Positions 1-6,431 are shown, counted from the stretch's first letter. The stretch: 8,358 bases of DNA from Thermodesulfobacteriota bacterium (GCA_003645605.1 QNAY01000045.1:1-8358), one strand, 5' to 3'. Numbers and translations are program-made. Notes: a model not told the origin generated them from the letters alone.

Positions 1-7
1 CCAAAAC

Positions 8-87
8 TGTCATTTCGAGCAAAGCGAGAAATCTTATCGTACTGAAAATACAGGCATTAAAGATTTCTCCCTACGGTCGAAATGACA
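8..87. repeat. Imperfect inverted repeat (REP/MITE-like hairpin)
   Basis: Two 28-base arms at 8-35 and 60-87 face each other across a 24-base spacer. The outer 11 bases (TGTCATTTCGA against TCGAAATGACA) and the inner 10 bases (GAGAAATCTT against AAGATTTCTC) pair perfectly, and the middle of each arm does not match. Hairpins with GTCATTTCGA/TCGAAATGAC ends are common dispersed intergenic elements in bacterial genomes. Whether this one is multicopy here cannot be seen from one window. It lies directly upstream of the small gene at 140 and could fold in its leader RNA. Confidence 0.75.
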
Positions 88-139
88 AAAAGAGGGGTTT
101 TCGTTCAGGCACTAAATAAGAAAAAGGTAGGGGGGGAAA

Positions 140-397
140 GTGTTTGTCAACTGCGATCAAGCCATCGATATAGCCAAGGCCAAGATAAAACAAGCCGAAG
201 CTCAGCGAAATCTCGCGAATGCCTCTTGGAGTGATGCGTCCTTGGGACAGCCGGTTTTAGTGGAGGATGTATTTAAAGACCCATCTTATTGGATTATTCC
301 TCTTCTGATTCAGGAGCAGGTGGCTGGTTTTGTGCGAGTACTGGGAACCGGTAGAGTGACTGCCATCGGTACTTTTGTAGAGATCCGAGACAGCTAA
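140..397 (+). CDS. Small hypothetical protein (85 aa)
   Basis: I do not recognise this gene. It starts with GTG at 140, just after a G-rich stretch (126-136) that can serve as a ribosome binding site. An in-frame TAG at 128-130 excludes a longer version. The N-terminal third is Ala/Lys/Gln-rich and probably helical (DIAKAKIKQAEAQRNLANAS). The rest is hydrophobic and strand-like, with PVLVEDVF, DPSYWIIPLL, GFVRVLGTGRV and IGTF segments. That alternation is loosely like one small PepSY-type or stress-protein domain, but the resemblance is too weak for a name. There is no signal peptide or membrane segment. Its stop codon TAA (395-397) is exactly the left flank of an inverted-repeat element, so the gene end may have been disturbed or just touched. 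It could also be a remnant of a longer gene. That it is coding at all is moderately likely, given the start signal and protein-like composition. Confidence 0.5.
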   Translation: MFVNCDQAIDIAKAKIKQAEAQRNLANASWSDASLGQPVLVEDVFKDPSYWIIPLLIQEQVAGFVRVLGTGRVTAIGTFVEIRDS

Positions 398-556
398 GGG
401 AATCGGCAATAAATAACTTACCCATCTTGATTGTTTTTTTATCCGGCTTCTGTGTTGTTCGTCGGTCACATAACCCGTTATGCTCTCTCCTCGCGCCTTG
501 AAGACGAATAAAAATCCGGCGCAATCTGGGTAAGTTCTTTATTTCTGCTTCCCTAA
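395..556. mobile_element. MITE-like inverted-repeat element flanked by TAA direct repeats
   Basis: Ungapped 26-base terminal inverted repeats at 398-423 and 528-553 match at 22 of 26 positions; both start GGGAA when read inward and end AACTTACCC. The 3-bp direct repeat TAA lies immediately outside each end (395-397 and 554-556), as a target-site duplication would. The 104-base interior has further partial symmetry (TTCGTC at 458-463 against GACGAA at 503-508) and encodes no transposase. This is the pattern of a non-autonomous miniature element. The left TAA doubles as the stop codon of the gene at 140. The right end lies 24 bases past the tsaE stop, where the folded RNA could also act as a transcription barrier for the leftward operon. 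No related autonomous element is present to confirm mobility. Confidence 0.7.
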
Positions 557-579
557 AACCATTGTCATACTATTTTCAA

Positions 580-1065
580 TCATTCATCAGAGGCTTTCAT
601 GCAGTCATCAAGCAGCAAAAATCTTTCGCGCCAGATCCATATCTTGCCGGTCAGGCACACTTCCCTGCTTTGTTCATCAACAAAATTCAAGTCTATTTTA
701 AGCGCCGTTTCTACCAACGGGGTCTCCAGGTATTCGGCCCATTCGATGATTACTACGTTTTCTCCGTCAAAATAGTCTTCAAGCCCGATCTCTGTAATAT
801 CTGCATGGGGACCAAGCCGGTATAGGTCCACATGAATCAAGGGCAAGCGACCGTTCAGGTGCTCGTGAATTATGGCAAAGGAAGGACTTGTCACCTCCTT
901 TTCCTCTATTCCAAGGCCGGAGGCTATTGCCTTGGTCAGACTTGTTTTTCCTGCTCCCAGATCCCCTGACAAAAGGAAGAGATCCCCTGGTCCAAGCACC
1001 ATTGACAGGCAATTTCCCAGGACATTAGTGGTCTCTATACCCTTAAGTGTGTACCGTAGCCTCAC
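580..1065 (-). CDS. tsaE: TsaE, ATPase of tRNA t6A37 threonylcarbamoyl synthesis
   Basis: TsaE is the P-loop ATPase that works with TsaB and TsaD to put threonylcarbamoyl on A37 of ANN-decoding tRNAs in the cytoplasm. The 161-residue product has the family's usual length (about 150). It shows Walker A GDLGAGKT (residues 34-41), the TSPSF switch region (59-63), the HVDLYRL motif (78-84) and the IIEW motif (106-109). I place the start at GTG 1065-1063: a GGAGG ribosome binding site sits 8 bases upstream, and the codon overlaps the permease stop as GTGA. The longer ATG version from 1152 would add 29 residues that overlap the permease and have no TsaE character. It is the last gene of the leftward ABC operon and is probably translated by coupling. 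No key residue appears to be missing. Confidence 0.95.
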   Translation of the reverse strand: MRLRYTLKGIETTNVLGNCLSMVLGPGDLFLLSGDLGAGKTSLTKAIASGLGIEEKEVTSPSFAIIHEHLNGRLPLIHVDLYRLGPHADITEIGLEDYFDGENVVIIEWAEYLETPLVETALKIDLNFVDEQSREVCLTGKIWIWRERFLLLDDCMKASDE

Positions 1066-1817
1066 AGTATGAGCCTCCGCCTGACAAGCACAATGGCAAC
1101 CCAGGCACAGAAAACGGATAAAATTATTATGACCAGTGCGTGGATAGGCCAATCAGGCCCGATCCGACCGTAACAGAGCATTCGTGAAAGGTTGACCGCA
1201 TGGGTCAAGGGCAAGGCTAGTGAGATTTTCTGTATAACCGGATTCATGGCACTTATGGAGAAAAAGATGCCTGAGAACAGGAAAAGCGGCGTTATAAAGA
1301 GTGAAGTAAAATAATTGAAGAATTCGTAATCGCCGGCCAGGGCAGTCATTATGAGCCCCAGGGATGCAAACAGGATCCCTTCCAAAAAGAGCATGGGGAT
1401 AAGGGCTAATATCCACGGAGAGGGAATCAGGCCAAAAAGCGGGAGGGTTGCAAGCATTATGAGCCCTGAGATGATGCCCTTGGTTGCCGCCCAGACAATT
1501 TCTCCCAGCGCAAGCTCCTCAACGTTCACAGGAGTCATGAGGATGGCCTCGTAAGTCCGCTGGGTGGTAAGTCTGGTGTAGGAGCCATACATAGTTTCAA
1601 AAGAACTGCTGTACATGACTGCCGAAGCCACCAGGCCCGGACCTATGAATTGGAGATAGGTAACTCCCTCTATCTGCGGGATTTGTCTCCCAAGGCCGAA
1701 ACCCATTGCCAACAGAAAGAGGAATGGCTGGCCCAGGTTTCCTATCAAACTTGCCCGCACGTGCTTTCGCCATACCCTGGCATTTCTCAGCCAAACTTTA
1801 TAAAAAAGCAGCCACAT
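1062..1817 (-). CDS. ABC-2 type transporter permease, NodJ family
   Basis: Inner-membrane permease of an ABC exporter, 251 residues, the normal size for NodJ-like proteins. About six hydrophobic segments are visible (roughly residues 28-45, 53-70, 104-128, 137-160, 167-188 and 226-245). The stretch around residues 69-114 (SSFETMYGSYTRL, QRTYEAILMTP, ALGEIVWAATKG) and the LPLTHAVNL motif near 202-210 are typical of the NodJ/ABC-2 subfamily. Its ATG shares one base with the upstream ATPase stop (TGATG), so the two are coupled and should form one transporter. NodIJ of rhizobia export lipochitin oligosaccharides, but most relatives are in non-symbiotic bacteria with unknown cargo. The substrate here is unknown; lipids, polysaccharides or drugs are all possible. 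The stop overlaps the tsaE start. Confidence 0.9.
   Translation of the reverse strand: MWLLFYKVWLRNARVWRKHVRASLIGNLGQPFLFLLAMGFGLGRQIPQIEGVTYLQFIGPGLVASAVMYSSSFETMYGSYTRLTTQRTYEAILMTPVNVEELALGEIVWAATKGIISGLIMLATLPLFGLIPSPWILALIPMLFLEGILFASLGLIMTALAGDYEFFNYFTSLFITPLFLFSGIFFSISAMNPVIQKISLALPLTHAVNLSRMLCYGRIGPDWPIHALVIIILSVFCAWVAIVLVRRRLIL
1074..1078 (-). promoter_or_regulatory. Ribosome binding site that sets the GTG start of tsaE
   Basis: The minus strand reads GGAGG here, 8 bases before GTG at 1065-1063. It lies inside the last codons of the permease gene. It is the reason for preferring the GTG start with a GTGA overlap to the far-upstream ATG at 1152. Confidence 0.8.
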
Positions 1818-2749
1818 CAGTTCTCTCTCAGAGTCCTTCCTGTCAGCTTTAAAAACAGATCTTCCAGATTTGCCGGTCGTTTGCTGACATGACGAAGGGA
1901 AATGGCCATGGTCTCAAGCTCAGCACACGGTTCTTTGGAATATATGAAGAGCCTGTCTGCCACCCTCTCGATATCCACCTTACAGGAACGGAGGGTTTCC
2001 TCCAGGACGTCAAGCTTTTCCGGACTGTCCGCCACCTCAAACACTTCCGATCCTATCATATCCGCCACCATTTCTCCGGGGTCCCCCTGTGCAACTATTT
2101 TCCCTTCATCCAATATCAATACCCTGTTGGTCAGGCGGGACACCTCCTCCATATAGTGGCTGGTAAGGAGCATAGTAGTACCCTGGGATCTCAGGTCCTC
2201 AAGTCGCTCCCATATCAGGTGTCTGGCCTGGGGATCAAGGCCTATAGTGGGCTCATCAAGGATCAGCAACTCCGGCGCATTTATCAGGGCCCTTGACAAG
2301 AGAAGACGCCTACGCTGACCACCTGAAAGATGCTGAATGATCTCATCACTTCGATTTTTTAAGGCAAAAAAACCGAGAAGATCGTCCGCTCGCTTTCCGG
2401 CTGTAGAGCGGTCTATTCCAAAATATGCAGCATAGACAAGAAGGTTTTCATATACAGTCAGGTCCGGATCCAGGTTGTCTGCCTGCGGTGCCACACCTAT
2501 CCTCAGTTTTACCTGTTTCAGCCGTTCAGGGATGGATTCACCGAAGACGCTGATTTCACCTGAGGTGGACCGGACAAGGCCAAGAAGCATGTATATGGTG
2601 GTGGTCTTTCCAGCTCCATTAGGGCCGAGTAGCCCAAGACACTCTCCGGGATATATGCAGAGGTCGAGATCCTTAACCGCCACCCTGTTTCCGAACCGCT
2701 TTGTAAGATTCCGGATTTCTACAAGGGGAGGTTTGGCTGTCAATGTCAT
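1817..2749 (-). CDS. ABC transporter ATP-binding protein, NodI family
   Basis: Cytoplasmic ATPase subunit that drives the exporter formed with the NodJ-type permease. All motor motifs are present and intact: Walker A GPNGAGKT (residues 42-49), Q-loop Gln89 in IGVAPQ, signature LSGGQ (141-145), Walker B LLILDEP (161-167), D-loop GLD (170-172) and switch His198 in LLTSHYMEE. The stretch after the Q-loop (DNLDPDLTVYENLLVYAAYFG) is the characteristic NodI/DrrA-like form. About 80 residues follow the nucleotide-binding domain (DEGKIVAQGDP then a C-terminal domain), giving 310 residues in total, normal for NodI. The first gene of the leftward operon, it starts at ATG 2749 with only a weak ribosome binding site. 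Gene order ATPase-permease-tsaE is fixed by 1-base and 4-base overlaps. Confidence 0.95.
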   Translation of the reverse strand: MTLTAKPPLVEIRNLTKRFGNRVAVKDLDLCIYPGECLGLLGPNGAGKTTTIYMLLGLVRSTSGEISVFGESIPERLKQVKLRIGVAPQADNLDPDLTVYENLLVYAAYFGIDRSTAGKRADDLLGFFALKNRSDEIIQHLSGGQRRRLLLSRALINAPELLILDEPTIGLDPQARHLIWERLEDLRSQGTTMLLTSHYMEEVSRLTNRVLILDEGKIVAQGDPGEMVADMIGSEVFEVADSPEKLDVLEETLRSCKVDIERVADRLFIYSKEPCAELETMAISLRHVSKRPANLEDLFLKLTGRTLREN

Positions 2750-2830
2750 GGAACTTATTGTAATCGTTCATTCCCCGACTGCCAAGGATTACAGGCCTAT
2801 ATCTATTTTCGGCACAATCATTCACTTCCC

Positions 2831-2938
2831 CCCTGACAGCCGACAGCCTTTTTCTGGTTTCAAAGCACAATCCGTTGAGAATGCGCCTTTTGGTGCAACT
2901 TTGTCCGAAACCCTGCAAAAACCTGTCGACTGCCAGGG
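2831..2938. repeat. Imperfect long inverted repeat between two leftward genes
   Basis: The left arm (2831-2868) and the reverse complement of the right arm (2893-2938) align over their whole length with small gaps: CCCTGACAGCCGACAG against CCCTGGCAGTCGACAG (14 of 16), then a run of T, then GGTTTC, AAAG and GCAC blocks. The loop is about 24 bases. The element fills the space between the AT-rich gene and the ABC operon and would form a strong hairpin in the RNA of either strand, so it may help separate the two leftward units. The sequence just outside its right end (GTAAACGGTTAC, 2942-2953) is nearly the same as the right end of the inverted repeat at 7381-7485. It is probably a dispersed element; copy number is unknown. 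Confidence 0.7.
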
Positions 2939-2952
2939 AGTGTAAACGGTTA

Positions 2953-4689
2953 CTATCTGTCGATCTTCAAATAGGTCTCCGATACAATCTCATTTTCTTT
3001 CATAATACTATAACTTCCAATGGTTTTATACATCTTTAAACCATCCAAAAATGGATAAATAACCCCATCAGCAATTATCTTACATTTTGTACCAGTATCT
3101 TGGTCTTTCGATGCAATATTACTGAATTCCCACTCCCATAACTCTTTAATCTCATCAATCAGGTCATCAAATTTTATAAACACGATATCATTATTTTTTC
3201 CTGTCAAGCCTTTATTAACATTTTGAAAATCAACGTTAGAGATGATCCCTTGACCATTGTTAGATACATTAATCATATCTTTAATCATTTGCCGATCAAT
3301 GGATACCATGCAAAAACCTTTATAAAAAACGTATGAAGGTTGAATATCAATGACCGCCGGCAAAACAATAGTGTTTATTTCCACATCTTCAATTTTTTCT
3401 TTCTCCAGACCTATCCCTTCTTTTTGTATCGCTGATTCAAAAAGTTCTTCTAAAGTTTTCCGGTTCTTTACCTCAAAAAGAATCGTCAGCTTTGGGATCG
3501 GGATTGGGATCGGGCTGCCCATATCAATCTCCGTCAGGATAATTCCGAACTGATTGCCAAGGGCTTGGAATATCTCATCAAGTGAGCTTCCAAATTCTTT
3601 TTGAAATTCAGCTTCCTTAGATTCCCTTATTTTATCATCTGGGAACATCTTCTCGGAAAAGATATTGAAAAGGAATTCAGTATCCATAGTATTAGTCCAG
3701 TAATAACATATGGTATCCTCCGGGACCATTTGAATTGTCTTGTTTTCTCCGGGTTTAAAACTATAGGACTTAGCATAATCCGGTTCCATTTTGCACTTAT
3801 CAAACAATACAAGGGTCTTATCATGCAACAGATCACTCCCATCATCATATGCCGCATATCCCACTGCTTTTATGCCATTAAACGGGTCCAAAGAACGTTC
3901 TATGTCAAAGCATTTCATCCCTGCAGGGTTAATAGATCGAGCTATAATTAACATATAATCACAGAATTTTTCGGTATTGTGATAAACAAAACTTCGGATC
4001 GATTTGGATACCAGGTTATGTCGCAAATCCTGATAATTTTTATTTTCAGCTAACGACTCCTTTTGATTTGCCTTAAAATGGATACAATTCTTAATAGAAA
4101 GACTATCAAATGAGGCAATTAACAAACCATCAACCAGGGAATAATAGATTGATAAATCATTGTCGAGATTAAGATTTTTAATCTCATAGTCACCATATAC
4201 TTCCACTTGGCCTTCAGATCCTTTCGCAAGATATCTTGTAATAAACTCGGTAAAGTCGGCATTATGCTTTGGCCTGGAAATGAACACGATACTCCTGAGA
4301 GCCTTTTTTAGTTCTTTGAGTTTAGGGTGATCGATCTTAATGGGCAAAACAGCAATTGCCGTCTCTTGCCCAAAGAGTTCTTTAAAAAGCAAACTATCGA
4401 TAGCTGAAAAAACCGATAATTCAATATTTTTGTACTTCTCAATAACATCCTTTGACACTTCAAGCTCTAACATGACTTTGGCCAAGTCAATTTCTTTTAG
4501 CTTTTGCCCAAATTTTCCTTTTTTGAAATCATCAATACCCTTTTCAAGATCAATGAAATCTACCAATAATAAGGTGTCATGCGGTAGCAAGTCTGCAGGG
4601 ATCGCCCTGACATGATGCGGCTTTAAGTAGTACCAACTGCCTATTGCAAGTAAAATCACAACTACAATTGCAACAAGAGATTTTTTCAT
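2953..4689 (-). CDS. Membrane-anchored protein of two tandem modules, DUF3352-like
   Basis: Function unknown. The 578-residue product begins MKKS and has one hydrophobic helix at about residues 5-21 with no lipobox cysteine, then a long soluble part, so it is most likely anchored in the inner membrane and faces outward. The soluble part looks duplicated. Module 1 (about 30-296) and module 2 (about 319-578) each open with a P-x-D-T segment (LLPHDTLLLVDF; MVPEDTICYYWT). Each continues with FGQETAIAVLPI or LGNQFGIILTEI, a block ending in GLLIASFDSLSIKN or GFCMVSIDRQMIKD, then SFVYHNTEKFCDYM or DIVFIKFDDLIDEI, and closes with KTLVLFD or ETYLKID. The P-x-D-T opening after an anchor resembles DUF3352 proteins, but I assign that weakly. 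The start at ATG 4689 is set by AAAGGAG and by a promoter at 4754-4784 that leaves no room for ATG 4743. It is far more AT-rich than its neighbours (15 of 60 G+C at 3001-3060, 31 of 60 at 2581-2640). Confidence 0.8.
   Translation of the reverse strand: MKKSLVAIVVVILLAIGSWYYLKPHHVRAIPADLLPHDTLLLVDFIDLEKGIDDFKKGKFGQKLKEIDLAKVMLELEVSKDVIEKYKNIELSVFSAIDSLLFKELFGQETAIAVLPIKIDHPKLKELKKALRSIVFISRPKHNADFTEFITRYLAKGSEGQVEVYGDYEIKNLNLDNDLSIYYSLVDGLLIASFDSLSIKNCIHFKANQKESLAENKNYQDLRHNLVSKSIRSFVYHNTEKFCDYMLIIARSINPAGMKCFDIERSLDPFNGIKAVGYAAYDDGSDLLHDKTLVLFDKCKMEPDYAKSYSFKPGENKTIQMVPEDTICYYWTNTMDTEFLFNIFSEKMFPDDKIRESKEAEFQKEFGSSLDEIFQALGNQFGIILTEIDMGSPIPIPIPKLTILFEVKNRKTLEELFESAIQKEGIGLEKEKIEDVEINTIVLPAVIDIQPSYVFYKGFCMVSIDRQMIKDMINVSNNGQGIISNVDFQNVNKGLTGKNNDIVFIKFDDLIDEIKELWEWEFSNIASKDQDTGTKCKIIADGVIYPFLDGLKMYKTIGSYSIMKENEIVSETYLKIDR
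3494..3514. repeat. Hexanucleotide tandem repeat coding for Pro-Ile repeats
   Basis: Three and a half units of GGGATC/GGGATT in a row. On the minus strand, in frame, they encode PIPIPIP (residues 393-399 of the AT-rich gene's product), at the start of a predicted strand in module 2. The unit count could change by slippage without a frameshift, since each unit is 6 bases. Confidence 0.75.
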
Positions 4690-4694
4690 TTTAA

Positions 4695-4701
4695 CTCCTT
4701 T
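4695..4701 (-). promoter_or_regulatory. Ribosome binding site of the AT-rich gene
   Basis: The minus strand reads AAAGGAG here, ending 5 bases before ATG 4689-4687. It is a near-consensus site and decides against the in-frame ATG at 4743, which has no such site. Confidence 0.85.
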
Positions 4702-4753
4702 CAGGGTAACCTCTTTCGTATGTTTTACCGGCGGTGCCTTCATTCGCCTATTC

Positions 4754-4784
4754 TCTATATCGGATCATCCTTATTTTTTGTCAA
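4754..4784 (-). promoter_or_regulatory. Candidate sigma-70 promoter for the AT-rich gene
   Basis: On the minus strand a perfect -35 TTGACA (4784-4779) is followed after 19 bases by TATAGA (4759-4754), four of six matches to the -10 consensus. The spacer is 2 bases over the ideal; a 17-base alternative GATATA overlaps it. Transcription would start near 4747, giving a leader of nearly 60 bases to the ATG at 4689. For the divergent ctpA, TTGATG (4890-4895) with TATTGC (4912-4917) is the best pair seen, but too weak to list separately. Confidence 0.45.
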
Positions 4785-4832
4785 ATATTAGTGGCTCAAA
4801 ATCAAGTTGGCACGTCCATCCACAGACTTCCC

Positions 4833-4856
4833 TTTCGTGTTTTCGGTCTTTCGTGA
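4833..4856. repeat. Short 8-base-period tandem repeat
   Basis: Three units of 8 bases in a row: TTTCGTGT, TTTCGGTC, TTTCGTGA. It lies in the middle of the divergent spacer between the AT-rich gene and ctpA. Similar TTTCGTG runs occur in intergenic DNA of several bacteria. It could be a binding-site array or a slippage product; nothing here decides. Confidence 0.4.
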
Positions 4857-4953
4857 TAAATATTCCTTTGTTCTTATAGGGTTAGGGGGTTGATGTAAAT
4901 AGCAAAATAGATATTGCCTATCTTCCTAGGATGTTTTATTCTCATCATTAGTC

Positions 4954-4960
4954 GAGGGAG
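4954..4960 (+). promoter_or_regulatory. Ribosome binding site that sets the ctpA start
   Basis: GAGGGAG lies 7 bases before ATG 4968. An in-frame TTG at 4914 would give 18 more residues but has no comparable site, so the ATG is preferred. The protein then starts with a normal short positive segment followed by a membrane helix. Confidence 0.85.
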
Positions 4961-4967
4961 ACAAAAA

Positions 4968-6335
4968 ATGGAAAAATTTTCAAGGTCGGGACATCACTGG
5001 CTTATTATAATTGCTCTGATTTGTGTTTTCATGGTTATCGGCACCTATCAAGCACATCAAATTGCCTCGGCCAGGGAAGAAAACGGAACTTACGAACAAC
5101 TTAAGATCTTCGGTTCTGTTCTCGACCTGGTACAACGCAATTATGTTGAAGAGATTCCGCCCAAGAAACTTATCTACGGTGCAGTACAGGGCATGCTCAA
5201 ATCTCTTGATCCCCACTCATCTTTCATGAAACCTGAGGACTACAAGGAACTCCAGATAGAGACCAAGGGGATCTTTACAGGTATAGGAATAGAGATCAGC
5301 CTCAAAGACGGAATACTGACGGTTGTGTCCCCCATAGAAGGTACTCCGGCATACAAGGCGGGTCTGAAGGCCAATGATAAAATACTCAAGATAGAAGGCA
5401 AAACCACTAAAAACATGACCTTGATTGAGTCAGTAAAGCTTCTAAGAGGTGCCAAGGGGACCGACGTCACTATCTCTATATACCGAGAGGGATGGAGACG
5501 GCTTAAAGACCTAACTCTCACAAGGGACGTAATTCCCATAAAAAGTGTTCGATCCAGGATGCTGGAAGAGGACTATGGTTATATACGTATTAGTAACTTC
5601 CAGAACAAGACTACTTTCGAACTGAAAAAGGCCTTAAAAGAACTGGAAAAGGGCAAGAGTCTCAAGGGCCTGGTTCTTGATATGCGAAGCAATCCTGGTG
5701 GGTTACTCGACCAGGCTGTAAAAGTAGCTGACGTATTTCTAAAAAAGGGACTTATTGTTTACACAGACGGCAGGATCGAAGAACAAAAAATGCGTTTTGA
5801 GGCCCATCCGGACAAACATTCTCACAATTATCCCATTGCAGTATTGGTCAATGAAGGAAGCGCCAGTGCCTCGGAGATAGTTGCCGGGGCCTTACAAGAT
5901 CACAAAAGGGCAATAATTGTAGGGGTCCAGACCTTTGGCAAGGGATCGGTCCAGACCATCGTCCCCCTTGAAGACGGATCTGCAGTACGCCTTACCACAG
6001 CCAGATACTATACACCTAACGGCAGATCAATACAGGCAAAGGGCATAGAGCCTGATATAGAAGTACCTTACACTCCCCTGGAAAAACCAAAAGAAAAGGA
6101 TGAATTTTTTCATTTCCCGACAGAACGCGATTTAGAGGGACACCTGCTGAATGAAGATGAACCAATTGAAGATGAGCTGAATTCCGTAAAAGAAAAAAAA
6201 GATAAGCCGGAAACTGTTGACTCCGAAGTTGAAAATGGAGAAACGCAACCGCCCCCCATGGATAACCAGTTACAAGAAGCAGTTAGAATATTAAAGGCAT
6301 GGGCCATATTTACACAGGTAAAATCTGCAAAGTGA
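4968..6335 (+). CDS. ctpA: C-terminal processing serine protease, S41 family (CtpA)
   Basis: Periplasmic or envelope protease that trims proteins from exposed C-termini, acting on lipoproteins or cell-wall hydrolases in many Gram-negatives. The 455-residue product has an N-terminal signal/anchor helix (residues 11-25), a helical cap (about 42-95, with GMLKSLDPHSSFM), a PDZ domain (about 97-185, TGIGIEI, AGLKANDKIL) and the S41 core (about 198-365). The Ser-Lys dyad is Ser300 in EGSASASEI and Lys325 in TFGKGSVQ, 25 apart as in Tsp and plant CtpA; Asp311 matches the Tsp Asp441 position. The substrate-side motif DMRSNPGG (238-245) is intact. An acidic, Lys/Glu-rich linker (about 375-430) and a short helix (QLQEAVRILKAW) end the protein, a common arrangement in related bacteria. 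It is the first gene of the rightward set, followed by a YibQ-type gene. The expected upstream envC is absent. Confidence 0.95.
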   Translation: MEKFSRSGHHWLIIIALICVFMVIGTYQAHQIASAREENGTYEQLKIFGSVLDLVQRNYVEEIPPKKLIYGAVQGMLKSLDPHSSFMKPEDYKELQIETKGIFTGIGIEISLKDGILTVVSPIEGTPAYKAGLKANDKILKIEGKTTKNMTLIESVKLLRGAKGTDVTISIYREGWRRLKDLTLTRDVIPIKSVRSRMLEEDYGYIRISNFQNKTTFELKKALKELEKGKSLKGLVLDMRSNPGGLLDQAVKVADVFLKKGLIVYTDGRIEEQKMRFEAHPDKHSHNYPIAVLVNEGSASASEIVAGALQDHKRAIIVGVQTFGKGSVQTIVPLEDGSAVRLTTARYYTPNGRSIQAKGIEPDIEVPYTPLEKPKEKDEFFHFPTERDLEGHLLNEDEPIEDELNSVKEKKDKPETVDSEVENGETQPPPMDNQLQEAVRILKAWAIFTQVKSAK

Positions 6336-6339
6336 ACTT

Positions 6340-6431
6340 CTTGCAAAACCCAAGTTTTTTTTGGATGGCAACGCAGTCAACGAGACATTGTTCTCGGAAT
6401 GGCAGTTCCAGCCCAAAATGGGTTTTGTAAG
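6340..6431. repeat. Inverted-repeat element between ctpA and the YibQ-type gene
   Basis: The 13-base arms at 6340-6352 and 6419-6431 (CTTGCAAAACCCA against TGGGTTTTGTAAG) pair at 12 of 13 positions. Inside are two smaller hairpins: CGAGA/TCTCG (6381-6396, loop 6) and GGAA/TTCC (6396-6409). A run of eight T (6355-6362) follows the left arm. The element takes up nearly all of the 114-base space between the genes. It may be a dispersed repeat, and the folded RNA may lower read-through from ctpA to the next gene. Confidence 0.65.

Noticed and set aside
294..524. Minus-strand open frames inside the MITE-like element
   Set aside because: They run across the element and its terminal repeat, have no ribosome binding site, and look like an incidental translation of a repeat.
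1066..1152. Longer tsaE start at ATG 1152
   Set aside because: The extra 29 residues overlap the permease and lack TsaE character; GTG 1065 has GGAGG at proper spacing and a GTGA overlap.
1062..2749. Calling the ABC pair nodI and nodJ
   Set aside because: Family likeness is clear, but no nodulation genes or symbiosis context are present, so the names would imply an unsupported substrate.
2673..2918. Minus-strand 81-codon frame upstream of the ABC ATPase
   Set aside because: It covers the inverted repeat 2831-2938 and overlaps the ATPase start in another frame; the composition is not protein-like.
2475..2945. Plus-strand 156-codon frame
   Set aside because: It is mostly the antisense of the ABC ATPase gene and its upstream repeat; the opposite strand carries all conserved ABC motifs.
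4690..4743. Longer start at ATG 4743 for the AT-rich gene
   Set aside because: It would lie within a few bases of the predicted transcription start and has no ribosome site; AAAGGAG precedes ATG 4689.
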